Part shown: positions 19,031 to 27,747 of the stretch, one piece after another
Position numbering within the stretch: position 1 is the first letter of the stretch
Layout of the letters: each line of letters starts with the position of its first letter
NCBI GenBank assembly: GCA_017467185.1
Contig: JAFTSS010000004.1
Span: 16,779 to 80,778, forward strand
DNA: 64,000 nt
Reading direction: 5' to 3'
Source: Paludibacteraceae bacterium
Lineage (GTDB): Bacteria; Bacteroidota; Bacteroidia; Bacteroidales; Paludibacteraceae
Program-made: the position numbers and the translations under genes
The notes under the pieces: generated by a model
What the model was told of the DNA's origin: nothing
Databases searched by the model: none
The model's input: only the letters and a program-made list of their open reading frames with translations

Positions 19031-20416
19031 ATGAAAAATGAAATTCACGAAGAATGCGGTGTATTTGGTGTATGGGGTGTGAAAGATGCCGCTAATCTTG
19101 CTTATTACGGACTCCACGCATTGCAACATCGTGGCCAAGAGGCGTGCGGTATCGTCTGCGTCGATGAGAATAAGCAACACAACCGCGTCAAAGGCGAAGG
19201 TCTTGTTACTGAGGTGTTCAACGAAAAAAATCTTGTCAACCTCAAAGGCGACTACGCCATTGCCCATGTGCGCTATGCCACAGCTGGTGGTGCAGGCATT
19301 GAGAATGTACAACCATTCCTCTTCCGTCATCATACAGGCAATTTTGCACTTGCACATAACGGTAACCTCGTCAATTCGCGCGAATTGGCACGCTACCTTG
19401 AACATAAAGGCAGTCTATTCCAATCAACATCCGATAGCGAATTGCTTGCCCACTTGATCAAGAAAGACAACAACACAAAACACCGTATCCATAATATCAT
19501 CGATGCGCTCAACATGATTGAGGGAGCCTTTGCATTCCTCATCCTCAGCGACAAACGCCTCTATTGTGCTCGCGACAAATATGGCTTGCGCCCATTATCG
19601 ATTGGTCGTCTTAATGGCGGTTATGTCGTTAGTTCCGAGACTTGCGCTCTCGACGTAGTAGGTGCCGAATTTGTGCGCGATGTCGAGCCAGGCGAGATTG
19701 TAGTCATCGATGCCGACGGACTCCACTCGTTCACCTATTCTCACTTCAAACGCCACTACATGTGCGCTATGGAGTATGTCTATTTCGCTCGTCCTGATAG
19801 CGACATCGAGGGTTGCAACGTGCATGCCTATCGCAAAGAGTCGGGTCGCATTCTCTATCGCGAGTCGCCAGTCGATGCCGACATCGTCATCGGTGTACCA
19901 GACTCAAGCCTTAGCGCAGCCATCGGTTATGCCGAAGAGAGTGGTATCCCTTACGAAATGGGCTTGATTAAGAACAAATATATCGGACGTACATTCATCC
20001 AACCAAGTCAAGAGTTGCGCGAGAAAGGCGTGCGAATGAAACTCTCGGCAGTGCGCTCAATCGTCAAAGGCAAACGCGTAGTGATGATCGACGACTCCAT
20101 CGTGCGTGGTACCACATCGCGCCGCATAGTCAATCTCTTGAAAGAGGCAGGAGCCGTCGAAGTGCATGTTCGCATTGCGTCGCCACCATATTGCCACCCA
20201 TGCTATTATGGTGTAGATACAGCCACCTACGAAGAGTTGATTTCAGCGCGTATGTCAGTCGAAGAGTTGTGCGAAAAAATCGGAGCCGATTCATTGAAAT
20301 TCCTCTCAGTCGAAGGTCTTTACAAGAGTGGACGTCGCTCTGAACTCTGTACAGCATGTTTCTCTGGCAAGTATCCAACAGTGCTTTATGATAGAGAGAC
20401 AAATAAAAAATGCTAA
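19031..20416 (+). CDS. purF: Amidophosphoribosyltransferase
   Basis: First committed step of purine synthesis: PRPP plus glutamine to phosphoribosylamine. It is 461 residues long. An 8-residue propeptide (MKNEIHEE) precedes the Ntn nucleophile Cys9 (CGVFGVWG), and HRGQEACGI follows. The PRPP-binding segment VVMIDDSIVRGTT lies near residue 350. Cysteines in MCAMEYVYFARPDS, SPPYCHPC and ELCTACFSG correspond to the four [4Fe-4S] ligands of the Bacillus-type enzyme, so an oxygen-labile cluster is expected. It ends the first pur run; a hairpin terminator follows. Confidence 0.95.
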   Translation: MKNEIHEECGVFGVWGVKDAANLAYYGLHALQHRGQEACGIVCVDENKQHNRVKGEGLVTEVFNEKNLVNLKGDYAIAHVRYATAGGAGIENVQPFLFRHHTGNFALAHNGNLVNSRELARYLEHKGSLFQSTSDSELLAHLIKKDNNTKHRIHNIIDALNMIEGAFAFLILSDKRLYCARDKYGLRPLSIGRLNGGYVVSSETCALDVVGAEFVRDVEPGEIVVIDADGLHSFTYSHFKRHYMCAMEYVYFARPDSDIEGCNVHAYRKESGRILYRESPVDADIVIGVPDSSLSAAIGYAEESGIPYEMGLIKNKYIGRTFIQPSQELREKGVRMKLSAVRSIVKGKRVVMIDDSIVRGTTSRRIVNLLKEAGAVEVHVRIASPPYCHPCYYGVDTATYEELISARMSVEELCEKIGADSLKFLSVEGLYKSGRRSELCTACFSGKYPTVLYDRETNKKC

Positions 20417-20427
20417 AAACGAATAGA

Positions 20428-20458
20428 AGAGATGCTGGTACGCTAGTGTCTCTTTTTT
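20428..20458 (+). terminator. Probable terminator after purF
   Basis: AGAGATGCT and TAGTGTCTCT form an imperfect stem followed by six T residues, 12 bases after the purF stop. It separates the purE-purF run from purM. Confidence 0.5.
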
Positions 20459-20554
20459 GTTGGTATGAGTTCGATATAATTTTTATTTCACACGGGATGC
20501 ACGGATTTTTTTCATACCCCTCCGTCCTGCGGACATATTGAGCCGTTTTTACTT

Positions 20555-20960
20555 GAATTTGTTTTTCTAGGCGTTCTAGGGATTCTAGGTGCTTCGCTAT
20601 CTAGGTTTTTCAGTCTGGTGACTGATAGGACACGGCACGCCGTGTCCCTACATCGGAGAGATTTTTCTAGATGTTCTAGGAGTTCTAGGCGCTTCGCTAT
20701 CTAGGTTTTTCAGTCTGGCGACTGATAGGACACGTCATGTTGTGTCCCTACATTGTGAAGATTTTTTCTAGGCGTTCTAGGGATTCTAGACGCTTTGCTA
20801 TCTAGGTTTTTCAGTCTGACGACTGATAGGACACTCGAGCCGAGTGTCCCTACTTTTGTTTGTGTTGTTTGTTGATGAATGCGGTACGTTGTGTTCCTAC
20901 AAGGAATTGCGAAAACACAAATCGTAATCCACCAATATAAAAACGCAGAAAATGTAAACT
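20555..20960. repeat. Array of three palindrome-bearing 115-bp repeats
   Basis: Three tandem units, each with TCTAGGCGTTCTAGGGATTC-like words, then TTTTTCAGTCTGGTGACTGA, then a GGACAC...GTGTCCCTAC palindrome that differs between units (CGGCACGCCG, GTCATGTTGT, TCGAGCCGAG). Related units lie at 30660-30925 and 39955-40250. The rest of the 900-bp purF-purM spacer holds weaker relatives and no ORF. Confidence 0.7.
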
Positions 20961-21138
20961 ACAAACAACATTAAACCGTCATTTTTGACTTAAAGCGTTA
21001 GCGTGCTTTTGGAATGTTGTAATTTTGCAGAAAAATTGAAAGTCAATGGTCGATGCCGATGGTCAACGGACAATGTTTTTTGTGGATACATGAGTCGAGG
21101 AGTATAACTTTTATGGTATAAAATTTTTTGTGTTTATG

Positions 21139-21170
21139 TTTGTTAATTTGTGAAGTTTTTATTATCTTTG
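21139..21170 (+). promoter_or_regulatory. Predicted promoter of the purM operon
   Basis: TTTG (21139-21142), 20 bases, then TATCTTTG (21163-21170). It gives an independent start for purM-purN-...-folD, with a leader of about 150 nt containing a TTGAAATTTGAA-type element. Confidence 0.72.
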
Positions 21171-21205
21171 CAAATTGAAATAAATTAGCAGTATTGTAAT
21201 TAATA

Positions 21206-21316
21206 ATAATTTGAAATTTGAAATTTGAATAGAGGGTCTTTGTGCTTTTGTCAATAAAAAAATGAACATAAATGATTAATTTTCAACTTTCAACTTTCAA
21301 CTTTCAATTTTCAACT
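21206..21316. repeat. TTGAAATTTGAA / TTCAACTTTCAA inverted element, copy 2
   Basis: The arms are AATTTGAAATTTGAAATTTG and TTTCAACTTTCAACTTTCAA. The interior GGTCTTTGTGCTTTTGTCAA is nearly the reverse complement of the interior of copy 1, so the two copies are inverted relative to each other inside their arms. Confidence 0.65.
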
Positions 21317-21327
21317 AAAATAAATTT

Positions 21328-22368
21328 ATGGCACAAAGTTATGAACAAGCCGGTGTGAATCTTGAGGCCGGTTACGAAGTAGTTCGTCGTATTAAAAAAC
21401 ATGTTGCATCTACATCGCGTCTTGGTGTGATGGGTAATATCGGTGCATTTGGAGGTATGTTTGACCTTTCGGCATTGAATGTGAAAGAACCTGTACTCGT
21501 GAGTGGTACTGATGGTGTTGGTACTAAACTCAAACTCGCTTTTGCTATGGATAAACACGATACTATCGGTATCGATGCTGTGGCTATGTGTGTGAACGAT
21601 GTGTTGGCACAAGGTGCTGAGCCATTGTATTTCCTCGACTATGTGGCTGTGGGTGCTAACGAACCTGCTAAAATCGAAAATATCGTGGCTGGTGTGGCTG
21701 AAGGTTGCCGTCAAGCTGGTTGCGCCCTCATCGGTGGCGAAACTGCCGAAATGCCAGGTATGTACACTGAAGGCGAATACGACATCGCTGGCTTTACTTG
21801 TGGCGTTGTGGAGAAATCTAAACTCATCGATGGTTCGAAAGTGAAAGTGGGTGATGTATTGGTAGGTATCGCTTCTTCGGGTGTTCACTCTAATGGCTTT
21901 AGCCTCGTGCGCAAAGTGGTTAGCGATGCTGGTCTCGACCTACATGCTGTGCTTCCTGAATTGGATGCTGAACGTCCTCTTGGCGAAGTGTTGCTCACTC
22001 CTACTCGCATCTATGTGAAACAAGTGCTCGATGTTATTCGCAACTGCGACGTTCACGGTGTGGCTCATATCACTGGTGGCGGTTTCGACGAAAATATTCC
22101 TCGTATCTTGAAAGAGGGTCAAGGTATTGAAGTGAAAGAGGGTAGCTGGGAGATATTGCCTGTGTTCCGTATGCTTGAGAAATATGGCAAAATTGCTCAC
22201 CGCGAAATGTTCAATATTTTCAACATGGGTATCGGTATGGTGCTTGCAATGGATGCTGCTGAAGCCGACAAAGCAATCGAAATCCTCAAATCGCATGGCG
22301 AACGCGCTTCAGTTATCGGTCGCGTGACTGACAATGCTGGCGCAGTGAATATAATTCTTAATGCATAA
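21328..22368 (+). CDS. purM: Phosphoribosylformylglycinamidine cyclo-ligase (AIR synthetase)
   Basis: Closes the imidazole ring: FGAM plus ATP to AIR. The 346 residues carry the family core [13 protein letters not shown] near 62-74, GVNDV-like [13 protein letters not shown] near 90, [11 protein letters not shown] near 140, and [13 protein letters not shown] near 190. The length is normal. It is the first gene after its own promoter and ends, as several neighbours do, at the edge of an ATTATGAATT repeat. The identification is secure. Confidence 0.96.
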   Translation: MAQSYEQAGVNLEAGYEVVRRIKKHVASTSRLGVMGNIGAFGGMFDLSALNVKEPVLVSGTDGVGTKLKLAFAMDKHDTIGIDAVAMCVNDVLAQGAEPLYFLDYVAVGANEPAKIENIVAGVAEGCRQAGCALIGGETAEMPGMYTEGEYDIAGFTCGVVEKSKLIDGSKVKVGDVLVGIASSGVHSNGFSLVRKVVSDAGLDLHAVLPELDAERPLGEVLLTPTRIYVKQVLDVIRNCDVHGVAHITGGGFDENIPRILKEGQGIEVKEGSWEILPVFRMLEKYGKIAHREMFNIFNMGIGMVLAMDAAEADKAIEILKSHGERASVIGRVTDNAGAVNIILNA

Positions 22369-22503
22369 TTCATAATTATTAGCCATTCGGCATAGAAGAT
22401 AATTATGAGTGAAGAATGTTGTGTTTTATTTGAAAAATAAAATTAGGGTTTTATGAGTAATTGTGTAACTCTAATTATGAATTGTGAATTATGAATTATG
22501 AAT
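22357..22503. repeat. ATTATGAATT-word inverted element between purM and purN
   Basis: The left arm TTAATGCATAATTCATAATT, the core TAGCCATTCGGCATAGAAG and the right arm ATTATGAATTGTGAATTATG. The right arm provides the purN start codon. Confidence 0.7.
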
Positions 22504-23072
22504 TAACTAAACTTGCAGTTTTTGCGTCGGGTAGTGGTACTAACTTCGAGGCGATAGCGGCGGCATGTGCCGAAGGGCGCATACCTGCACGAGTGGTGCT
22601 ATTGGTGTGCGACAATGTCAATGCCTATGCCATCGAGCGCGCTAAGAAGTTCGATATACCTACTCTCGTGCTTCATCCTCGCGACTGTGGCGGCAAAGTG
22701 GCATACGAACAACGCATTGTGGACCGATTGAACGAATTGAAGGTCGATTTAGTTTGCCTTGCAGGATATATGCGCATCGTGGGCGAAACGCTATACAACG
22801 CCTACGAAGGTAAGATATTGAATATTCACCCTGCGTTGTTGCCATCGTTTAAGGGTGCGCACGGCATAGATGATGCGTTCAACTTTGGAGTGAAGGTGTT
22901 TGGCGTTACGGTGCATTTCATCGACCTCACAGTAGATGGCGGTGTGATAGTGATGCAACGAGCATTTGAATATTACGGCAACGACCGCGACGAAGTGGAA
23001 GCCCGCATACATGCCATCGAGCACGAACTCTATCCAGAAGCGATAAAACAATGCATAATGCATAATTCATAA
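22491..23072 (+). CDS. purN: Phosphoribosylglycinamide formyltransferase, PurN
   Basis: Transfers a formyl group from 10-formyl-THF to GAR. It is 193 residues long. The phosphate-binding FASGSGTNFEAI lies near residue 12, the catalytic Asn-His segment NIHPALLPSFKG near 107 and the active-site Asp in VHFIDLTVDGG near 143. The first five residues (MNYEL) and the last five (IMHNS) are encoded by flanking ATTATGAATT elements, so the native family protein is slightly shorter. FolD, which makes the folate cofactor, is in the same operon. The identification is secure. Confidence 0.95.
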   Translation: MNYELTKLAVFASGSGTNFEAIAAACAEGRIPARVVLLVCDNVNAYAIERAKKFDIPTLVLHPRDCGGKVAYEQRIVDRLNELKVDLVCLAGYMRIVGETLYNAYEGKILNIHPALLPSFKGAHGIDDAFNFGVKVFGVTVHFIDLTVDGGVIVMQRAFEYYGNDRDEVEARIHAIEHELYPEAIKQCIMHNS

Positions 23073-23168
23073 TGCATAATTAGCCATTCGGAATTTAGTC
23101 ATTATGCCGAGCGGAGCAAAAAATCTATGGTGTAACTATAATTATGAATTATGAATTATGAATTAAAT
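23049..23168. repeat. ATTATGAATT-word inverted element between purN and the flavodoxin/ferredoxin gene
   Basis: The arms TGCATAATGCATAATTCATA and ATTATGAATTATGAATTATG flank the core TAGCCATTCGGAATTTAG and a GCCGAGCGGAGC word. It supplies stop-proximal codons of purN and the start of the next gene. Confidence 0.7.
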
Positions 23169-23975
23169 TTGCGTACTGTATACTTTTCGGCAACACATAC
23201 ATCGGAGAGGGTGGCAAAGGCTATCTCTTGCGCTGTGGTAGATGAGTTTGCGGCGGAAGATGTCACTTTTGGTGAATTGAAAAATGCTGACTTTGCGGCT
23301 GACGACCTATTGCTTGTGGCTGTGCCTGTGTATGGTGGCGGTGTGGCGCCTGTGGCTTTGAAACGATTGGAGGCTATTCGTGGCAACAATACTCCTGCAG
23401 TGGTTGTGGTGGTGTATGGCAATCGCAATTTCGAACGTGCGGCTACGCAGATGTCGGAATTCCTTGCCGAGCGTGGTTTTATCACCATAGTGGCAGCTGC
23501 ATTTGTGGGTGAGCACTCGTATAGTACGGATGAAAATCCTGTGGCGGTTGGTCGTCCTAATGATGATGATATTGCCGAAGCACAACGATTTGGTGAACTT
23601 ATAAAAGCCAAGATGGCTGGGGCGATGGAGGCAGTAGATGTGGCGGCGTTGAAGTGTCCTGATTCGGGCGAGGAGAATGTGAAGGCGTTTGTCGAGTTCG
23701 TAAAGGGCTATCAAGCAAAGCAGGCAAACAATCCTGTGAAGTTGTTGCCTACGACCGACGAAGAGAAGTGTGTGATGTGTGGCGTGTGTGTTGATGTATG
23801 TCCGATGGGGGCAATTGATAGAGAAGATGTGAGTGTGGTGGATGCGTCGAAATGTATCAAATGTTGTGCTTGTGTCAAAGAGTGTCCGAAAGAGGCAAAA
23901 ATCCTTAATTCGCCATTCGCACCAATGCTCTCGAAATACTTTGCATCACCAAAACCAAACGTGTGGGTGATGTAA
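23151..23975 (+). CDS. EFR1-like flavodoxin / two-[4Fe-4S] ferredoxin protein
   Basis: A 274-residue electron carrier: residues 8-150 resemble a flavodoxin (TVYFSATHTSERVAKAI phosphate loop, AVPVYGGGVAPVAL), and the C-terminal part has two ferredoxin clusters, CVMCGVCVDVCP and CIKCCACVKECP. The fold order matches the EFR1 family of anaerobe redox proteins. It sits between purN and purH in the pur operon with the same spacing style. Its partner is unknown; possible clients are the [4Fe-4S] PurF or a folate-linked reaction. The domain call is confident, the role inferred. Confidence 0.85.
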   Translation: MNYELNLRTVYFSATHTSERVAKAISCAVVDEFAAEDVTFGELKNADFAADDLLLVAVPVYGGGVAPVALKRLEAIRGNNTPAVVVVVYGNRNFERAATQMSEFLAERGFITIVAAAFVGEHSYSTDENPVAVGRPNDDDIAEAQRFGELIKAKMAGAMEAVDVAALKCPDSGEENVKAFVEFVKGYQAKQANNPVKLLPTTDEEKCVMCGVCVDVCPMGAIDREDVSVVDASKCIKCCACVKECPKEAKILNSPFAPMLSKYFASPKPNVWVM

Positions 23976-24172
23976 TTAATTCATAATGCATAATTCATAA
24001 TTCATAATTAGCCATTCGGAGTTTAATTGTGAGTGATGGATTAAGTTTTATGAATAGTAAAGTAGAAATAAATTAAAATAAAATAATAACTTATTCATAA
24101 TTTGGAATTTATAATTAAGATGTGTAAATATAATTATGAATTATTAATTATGAATTATGAATTGACTAAATT
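23975..24172. repeat. ATTATGAATT-word inverted element before purH
   Basis: The left arm ATTCATAATGCATAATTCAT, the core TAGCCATTCGGAGTTTAA and the right arm ATTATTAATTATGAATTATG. It is longer than other copies because of about 90 AT-rich bases in the middle. It is non-coding. Confidence 0.65.
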
Positions 24173-25702
24173 ATGCGCGCTTTAGTAAGTGTAAGCGACA
24201 AAACAGGTCTTGTGCCTTTTGTCAAAAGTCTTAAAGAACTTGGTTGGGATATTATCGCTACTGGCGGTACAATGAAACTCCTCCAAGATAACAATATCGA
24301 AGTGATTAACATCAGCGAGGTTACAGGTTTCCCAGAAATCTGTGACGGTCGTGTGAAAACTCTCCACCCAAAAGTGCATGGTGGTCTCCTCGCTCGTCGC
24401 GATGACCCAAGCCACCTCAAAGCATTGGAAGAGAATGAAATCAACTTCATCGACATGGTGTGTGTTAACCTCTATCCATTCCGTCAAACCATTGCAAAAC
24501 CTGACGTTACGATGGAAGATGCTATCGAAAATATCGATATAGGTGGACCATCAATGTTGCGTAGTGCAGCTAAAAACTACAAAGACGTTACTGTGGTATG
24601 CGACCCAGCAGACTACGACCGCATCGTAACAGAAATTCGTGAAGGTGGCAACACTAAAGTGGAAACACGCCTTCAACTTTCGGCTAAAGCATATACTCAT
24701 ACTGCTGAATACGATATGTGTATCGCTACATATATGCGCGAAAAAGCAGGTTTGACTGAGAAATTGTTCCTCGAATATGAATTGGCTCAAGGTCTTCGTT
24801 ATGGCGAAAACCCTCACCAATCGGCTAAATTCTATCGTGGAGCAGAAGAGGTGCCTTACTCATTGGCTTTCGCTCGTCAGTTGCATGGCAAAGAGATGAG
24901 TTACAACAACATCCAAGATGCAAATGCAGCACTCTCTATCGTGCGTGAATTCAATGTGCCTTTCTGCGTAGGTTTGAAACACATGAATCCATGTGGTGCA
25001 GCTATCGGCAAAGATGTGGTTGAAGCATGGACCAAAGCATACGAGGCTGACACAGTGAGCATCTTTGGCGGTATCGTGGCAACTAACTGCGAAATCACTC
25101 TCGAAGTGGCTCAACTCATGAAACCTATCTTCCTCGAAATAATCATGGCTCCTAAGTTTGCTCCTGAGGCTTTGGAACTCTTGCAAACTAAGAAAAACCT
25201 CCGTCTTATCGAAGTGCCTATGTCGCCAATGACAACTGTGCCTATGCAATATGTGAGCGTGAATGGTGGTTTGTTGGCTCAAGGTATGGACCTCAACACA
25301 GCAGAGGTGGTTGACTCGATGACAGTGACAGAAAAACATGCTACTGCGGCTGAATTGGATGATATGAACTTTGGTCTTCGCATCGTGAAACATGTGAAAT
25401 CTAACGCTATCGTTGTAGTGAAAGATGGTAAAACTCTTGGTGTAGGTGCTGGTCAAATGAACCGTATAGGCTCTGCCGAAATCGCACTCAAACAAGCACA
25501 TGCTAATGGCGTGACAGAAGGTTTGGTATTGGCATCAGATGCATTCTTCCCATTCGACGACTGCGTGACTTTGGCTAACGAAATGGGCGTAACAGCAATT
25601 GTACAACCAGGCGGTAGCGTTCGCGACGAAGACTCAGTGAAAAAAGCCAACGAATGTGGCATTGCAATGCTCTTCTCAGGCATGCGTCATTTTAAACACT
25701 AG
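24173..25702 (+). CDS. purH: AICAR transformylase / IMP cyclohydrolase
   Basis: Bifunctional enzyme for the last two steps to IMP. Of 509 residues, the N-terminal MGS-like cyclohydrolase domain covers about 1-190 (VSVSDKTGLVPFVKSL, GRVKTLHPKVHGG) and the formyltransferase domain about 200-509 (LRYGENPHQSA; KHMNPCGAAIG). The length is at the usual 505-530. It uses 10-formyl-THF from the FolD route encoded downstream. The start at 24173 gives the canonical N-terminus. The identification is secure. Confidence 0.96.
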   Translation: MRALVSVSDKTGLVPFVKSLKELGWDIIATGGTMKLLQDNNIEVINISEVTGFPEICDGRVKTLHPKVHGGLLARRDDPSHLKALEENEINFIDMVCVNLYPFRQTIAKPDVTMEDAIENIDIGGPSMLRSAAKNYKDVTVVCDPADYDRIVTEIREGGNTKVETRLQLSAKAYTHTAEYDMCIATYMREKAGLTEKLFLEYELAQGLRYGENPHQSAKFYRGAEEVPYSLAFARQLHGKEMSYNNIQDANAALSIVREFNVPFCVGLKHMNPCGAAIGKDVVEAWTKAYEADTVSIFGGIVATNCEITLEVAQLMKPIFLEIIMAPKFAPEALELLQTKKNLRLIEVPMSPMTTVPMQYVSVNGGLLAQGMDLNTAEVVDSMTVTEKHATAAELDDMNFGLRIVKHVKSNAIVVVKDGKTLGVGAGQMNRIGSAEIALKQAHANGVTEGLVLASDAFFPFDDCVTLANEMGVTAIVQPGGSVRDEDSVKKANECGIAMLFSGMRHFKH

Positions 25703-25900
25703 TTCGTTTAATTCATAATTCATAATTCACAATTCATAATTTTTGCGACAAGCGAGAGCAGAAGGAGTTTACTCATTATGCTGAGCGGAGCAAAAATCAA
25801 ATGCAAAGCGAATAATTTTTGCGACAAGCGAGAGCATAATGAGCTTGCTCATTATGACGGATGAAGCAAAAATCATGAATGAAGAGAATAATTTATAATT
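25703..25900. repeat. Half ATTATGAATT element plus direct repeats after purH
   Basis: One arm (ATTCATAATTCATAATTCAC) is followed by two direct copies of TTTTTGCGACAAGCGAGAGC about 77 bases apart, each with a CATTATG...GGAGCAAAAATCA tail. There is no terminator or ORF. Confidence 0.5.
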
Positions 25901-26263
25901 ATGAAAAATTCAGAAGAGAACATCGTGTTGCAGAAAACCAAGTCTTTTGCTCTGCGCTGTATAAGATTATATAGATATATGGTTGATGAAAAGAGGGAGT
26001 TTGTTATCTCAAAACAAGTATTGCGTAGTGGAACAAGTATTGGTGCTAATGTGAAAGAGGCTTTGCGAGGTCAGTCTCGTGCTGATTTTGCTGCGAAAAT
26101 GAATATTGCACTGAAGGAGGCGAGTGAAACTGAATATTGGCTTGAACTTCTTACCGAATCAGAATATTTGACAGAATCTCAAGGGTTAGATATACTTGCT
26201 GATTGTCAAGAAATAATAAAATTATTAACATCAATAGTAAAAACAACTTACTCTAATTCATAA
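25901..26263 (+). CDS. Four-helix-bundle protein (23S rRNA intervening-sequence / S23 family)
   Basis: A 120-residue helical protein with the family core RSGTSIGANVKEALRG and KMNIALKEASETEYWLELL. Members were first described inside 23S rRNA intervening sequences but occur widely as stand-alone genes of unknown function; the DGR accessory protein Avd is a distant relative. It lies between purH and purD and its last codons (YSNS) and stop run into an ATTATGAATT arm, which suggests a passenger inserted with repeats rather than a purine enzyme. The family call is good; the role is unknown. Confidence 0.8.
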   Translation: MKNSEENIVLQKTKSFALRCIRLYRYMVDEKREFVISKQVLRSGTSIGANVKEALRGQSRADFAAKMNIALKEASETEYWLELLTESEYLTESQGLDILADCQEIIKLLTSIVKTTYSNS

Positions 26264-26304
26264 TGAAAGTGGTAACTATAATTATGAATTATGAATTATT
26301 AATT

Positions 26305-27570
26305 ATGAATTCAAGAAAGGTTTTAGTTCTTGGTGGTGGTGGTCGTGAGCATGCGATTGTGCATGCACTCAGCCGCTCGCCACAGGTAGAAAAAATATAT
26401 GCTGCACCTGGCAATGCGGGTATTGCTGCAATGGCTGAGTGTGTGGCTCTCAAAGAGACTCAAGTTGACGAACTTATCGCATTTGCTCGTGAGAATGCTA
26501 TCGACCTTACTGTTGTAGGTCCTGAGGCTGCTCTTGCGGTGGGTGTAGTTGATGCTTTTCGTGCTGCAGGATTGAAGATATTCGGTCCTACCAAAGCAGC
26601 TACTCAAATCGAAAGCTCAAAAGAGTTTGCTAAAGATTTGATGAAAAAATACTCAATCCCAACTGCTGCGTATGAGGTGTTTGATAACTACGAAGCAGCT
26701 TTGGAATATGTGAAAAAAGGTACATTCCCTACTGTATTGAAATACGATGGTTTGGCGGCAGGTAAGGGTGTAGTGATACCAGAAACATTGGAAGAGGCTG
26801 ACGAGGCATTGCGCGATATGTTGTTGAACGATAAATTCGGACATGGTCGTGTGGTGATTGAGGAGTTTATGACTGGTCCTGAGTTTTCGTTCATGTGTTT
26901 CGTGTCGGACGAAAAGGTATATCCTATGGAGGTGGCACAAGACCACAAACGCGCTTTCGATGGCGATAAAGGTCCGAATACAGGTGGTATGGGTGCATAT
27001 TCACCGCTACCATTTATCACTAAAGAGGATATTGATTGGGCATACGATTATATTATGTGCGCTACAGCAAATGCTTTGATAGCAGAGGGTTGTGCGTTCC
27101 GTGGTGTGTTGTATGGCGGATTGATGAAAACACCTAATGGCATCAAAGTGATTGAGTTTAATGCTCGCTTTGGCGACCCAGAAACAGAGGTGGTATTGCC
27201 TCGTTTGGAGAGTGATATTTACGACATCTTCTGTGCTGTGGCTGAAGGCGAAGAGGTAGGCGAGATTAAATGGAACGATAAAGCATCGATTGGTATCGTG
27301 CTTGCATCGAAAGGTTATCCTGAGTCGTATGCAAAAGGCTTCGAAATCGAAGGTTTGAACGAAGTAGAAGGTATTGTATATCACATGGGTACGGCGTTGA
27401 AAGAGGGCAAGTATGTAACAAATGGCGGTCGTGTGTTGTTTGTTACAGTGATGGCAGACACCTTTGCCGAAGCACAAGCCAAAGCCAATGCCGAAGTAGC
27501 TAAAATCAAATGCGACAACTTGTTCCACCGTAGCGATATCGGTTGGCAAGCAGTTAAATATAATTCATAA
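26305..27570 (+). CDS. purD: Phosphoribosylamine-glycine ligase
   Basis: Makes GAR from phosphoribosylamine, glycine and ATP. The ATP-grasp protein begins KVLVLGGGGREHAI and carries GGMGAYSPLPF and NARFGDPETEVVLPRL, the expected motifs; about 421 residues from the chosen start. Three in-frame ATGs (26263, 26284, 26305) lie in an ATTATGAATT arm; I prefer 26305 (MNSRKVLVLGGG) as nearest to the family N-terminus, but translation may begin upstream and the 26263 ATG overlaps the previous stop. The C-terminal YNS is repeat-derived. The function is secure; the start is uncertain. Confidence 0.94.
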   Translation: MNSRKVLVLGGGGREHAIVHALSRSPQVEKIYAAPGNAGIAAMAECVALKETQVDELIAFARENAIDLTVVGPEAALAVGVVDAFRAAGLKIFGPTKAATQIESSKEFAKDLMKKYSIPTAAYEVFDNYEAALEYVKKGTFPTVLKYDGLAAGKGVVIPETLEEADEALRDMLLNDKFGHGRVVIEEFMTGPEFSFMCFVSDEKVYPMEVAQDHKRAFDGDKGPNTGGMGAYSPLPFITKEDIDWAYDYIMCATANALIAEGCAFRGVLYGGLMKTPNGIKVIEFNARFGDPETEVVLPRLESDIYDIFCAVAEGEEVGEIKWNDKASIGIVLASKGYPESYAKGFEIEGLNEVEGIVYHMGTALKEGKYVTNGGRVLFVTVMADTFAEAQAKANAEVAKIKCDNLFHRSDIGWQAVKYNS

Positions 27571-27742
27571 TGCACAATTCATAATGCATAATTGTGCCAT
27601 TCGGCATATTTTATGCTTGTGGGTATGATATTGTGAATAGCGTAAGATAAAATATTAAAGTTTATATATTGTGAAATCTCATGTATTCAAATTTGTGATT
27701 ATGGGTGTGTAACCATAATTATGAATTATGAATTATGAATTA
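27557..27742. repeat. ATTATGAATT-word inverted element between purD and folD
   Basis: The left arm ATTCATAATGCACAATTCAT, the core TGCCATTCGGCATATTTTA and the right arm ATTATGAATTATGAATTATG. The AT-rich middle has no coding potential. Confidence 0.7.
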
Positions 27743-27747
27743 AATAA

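Noticed and set aside
25901..26263. Calling the four-helix protein a DGR Avd accessory protein
   Set aside because: The motif RSGTSIGAN...KMNIALKEASE fits the general S23 family, and no reverse transcriptase is nearby.
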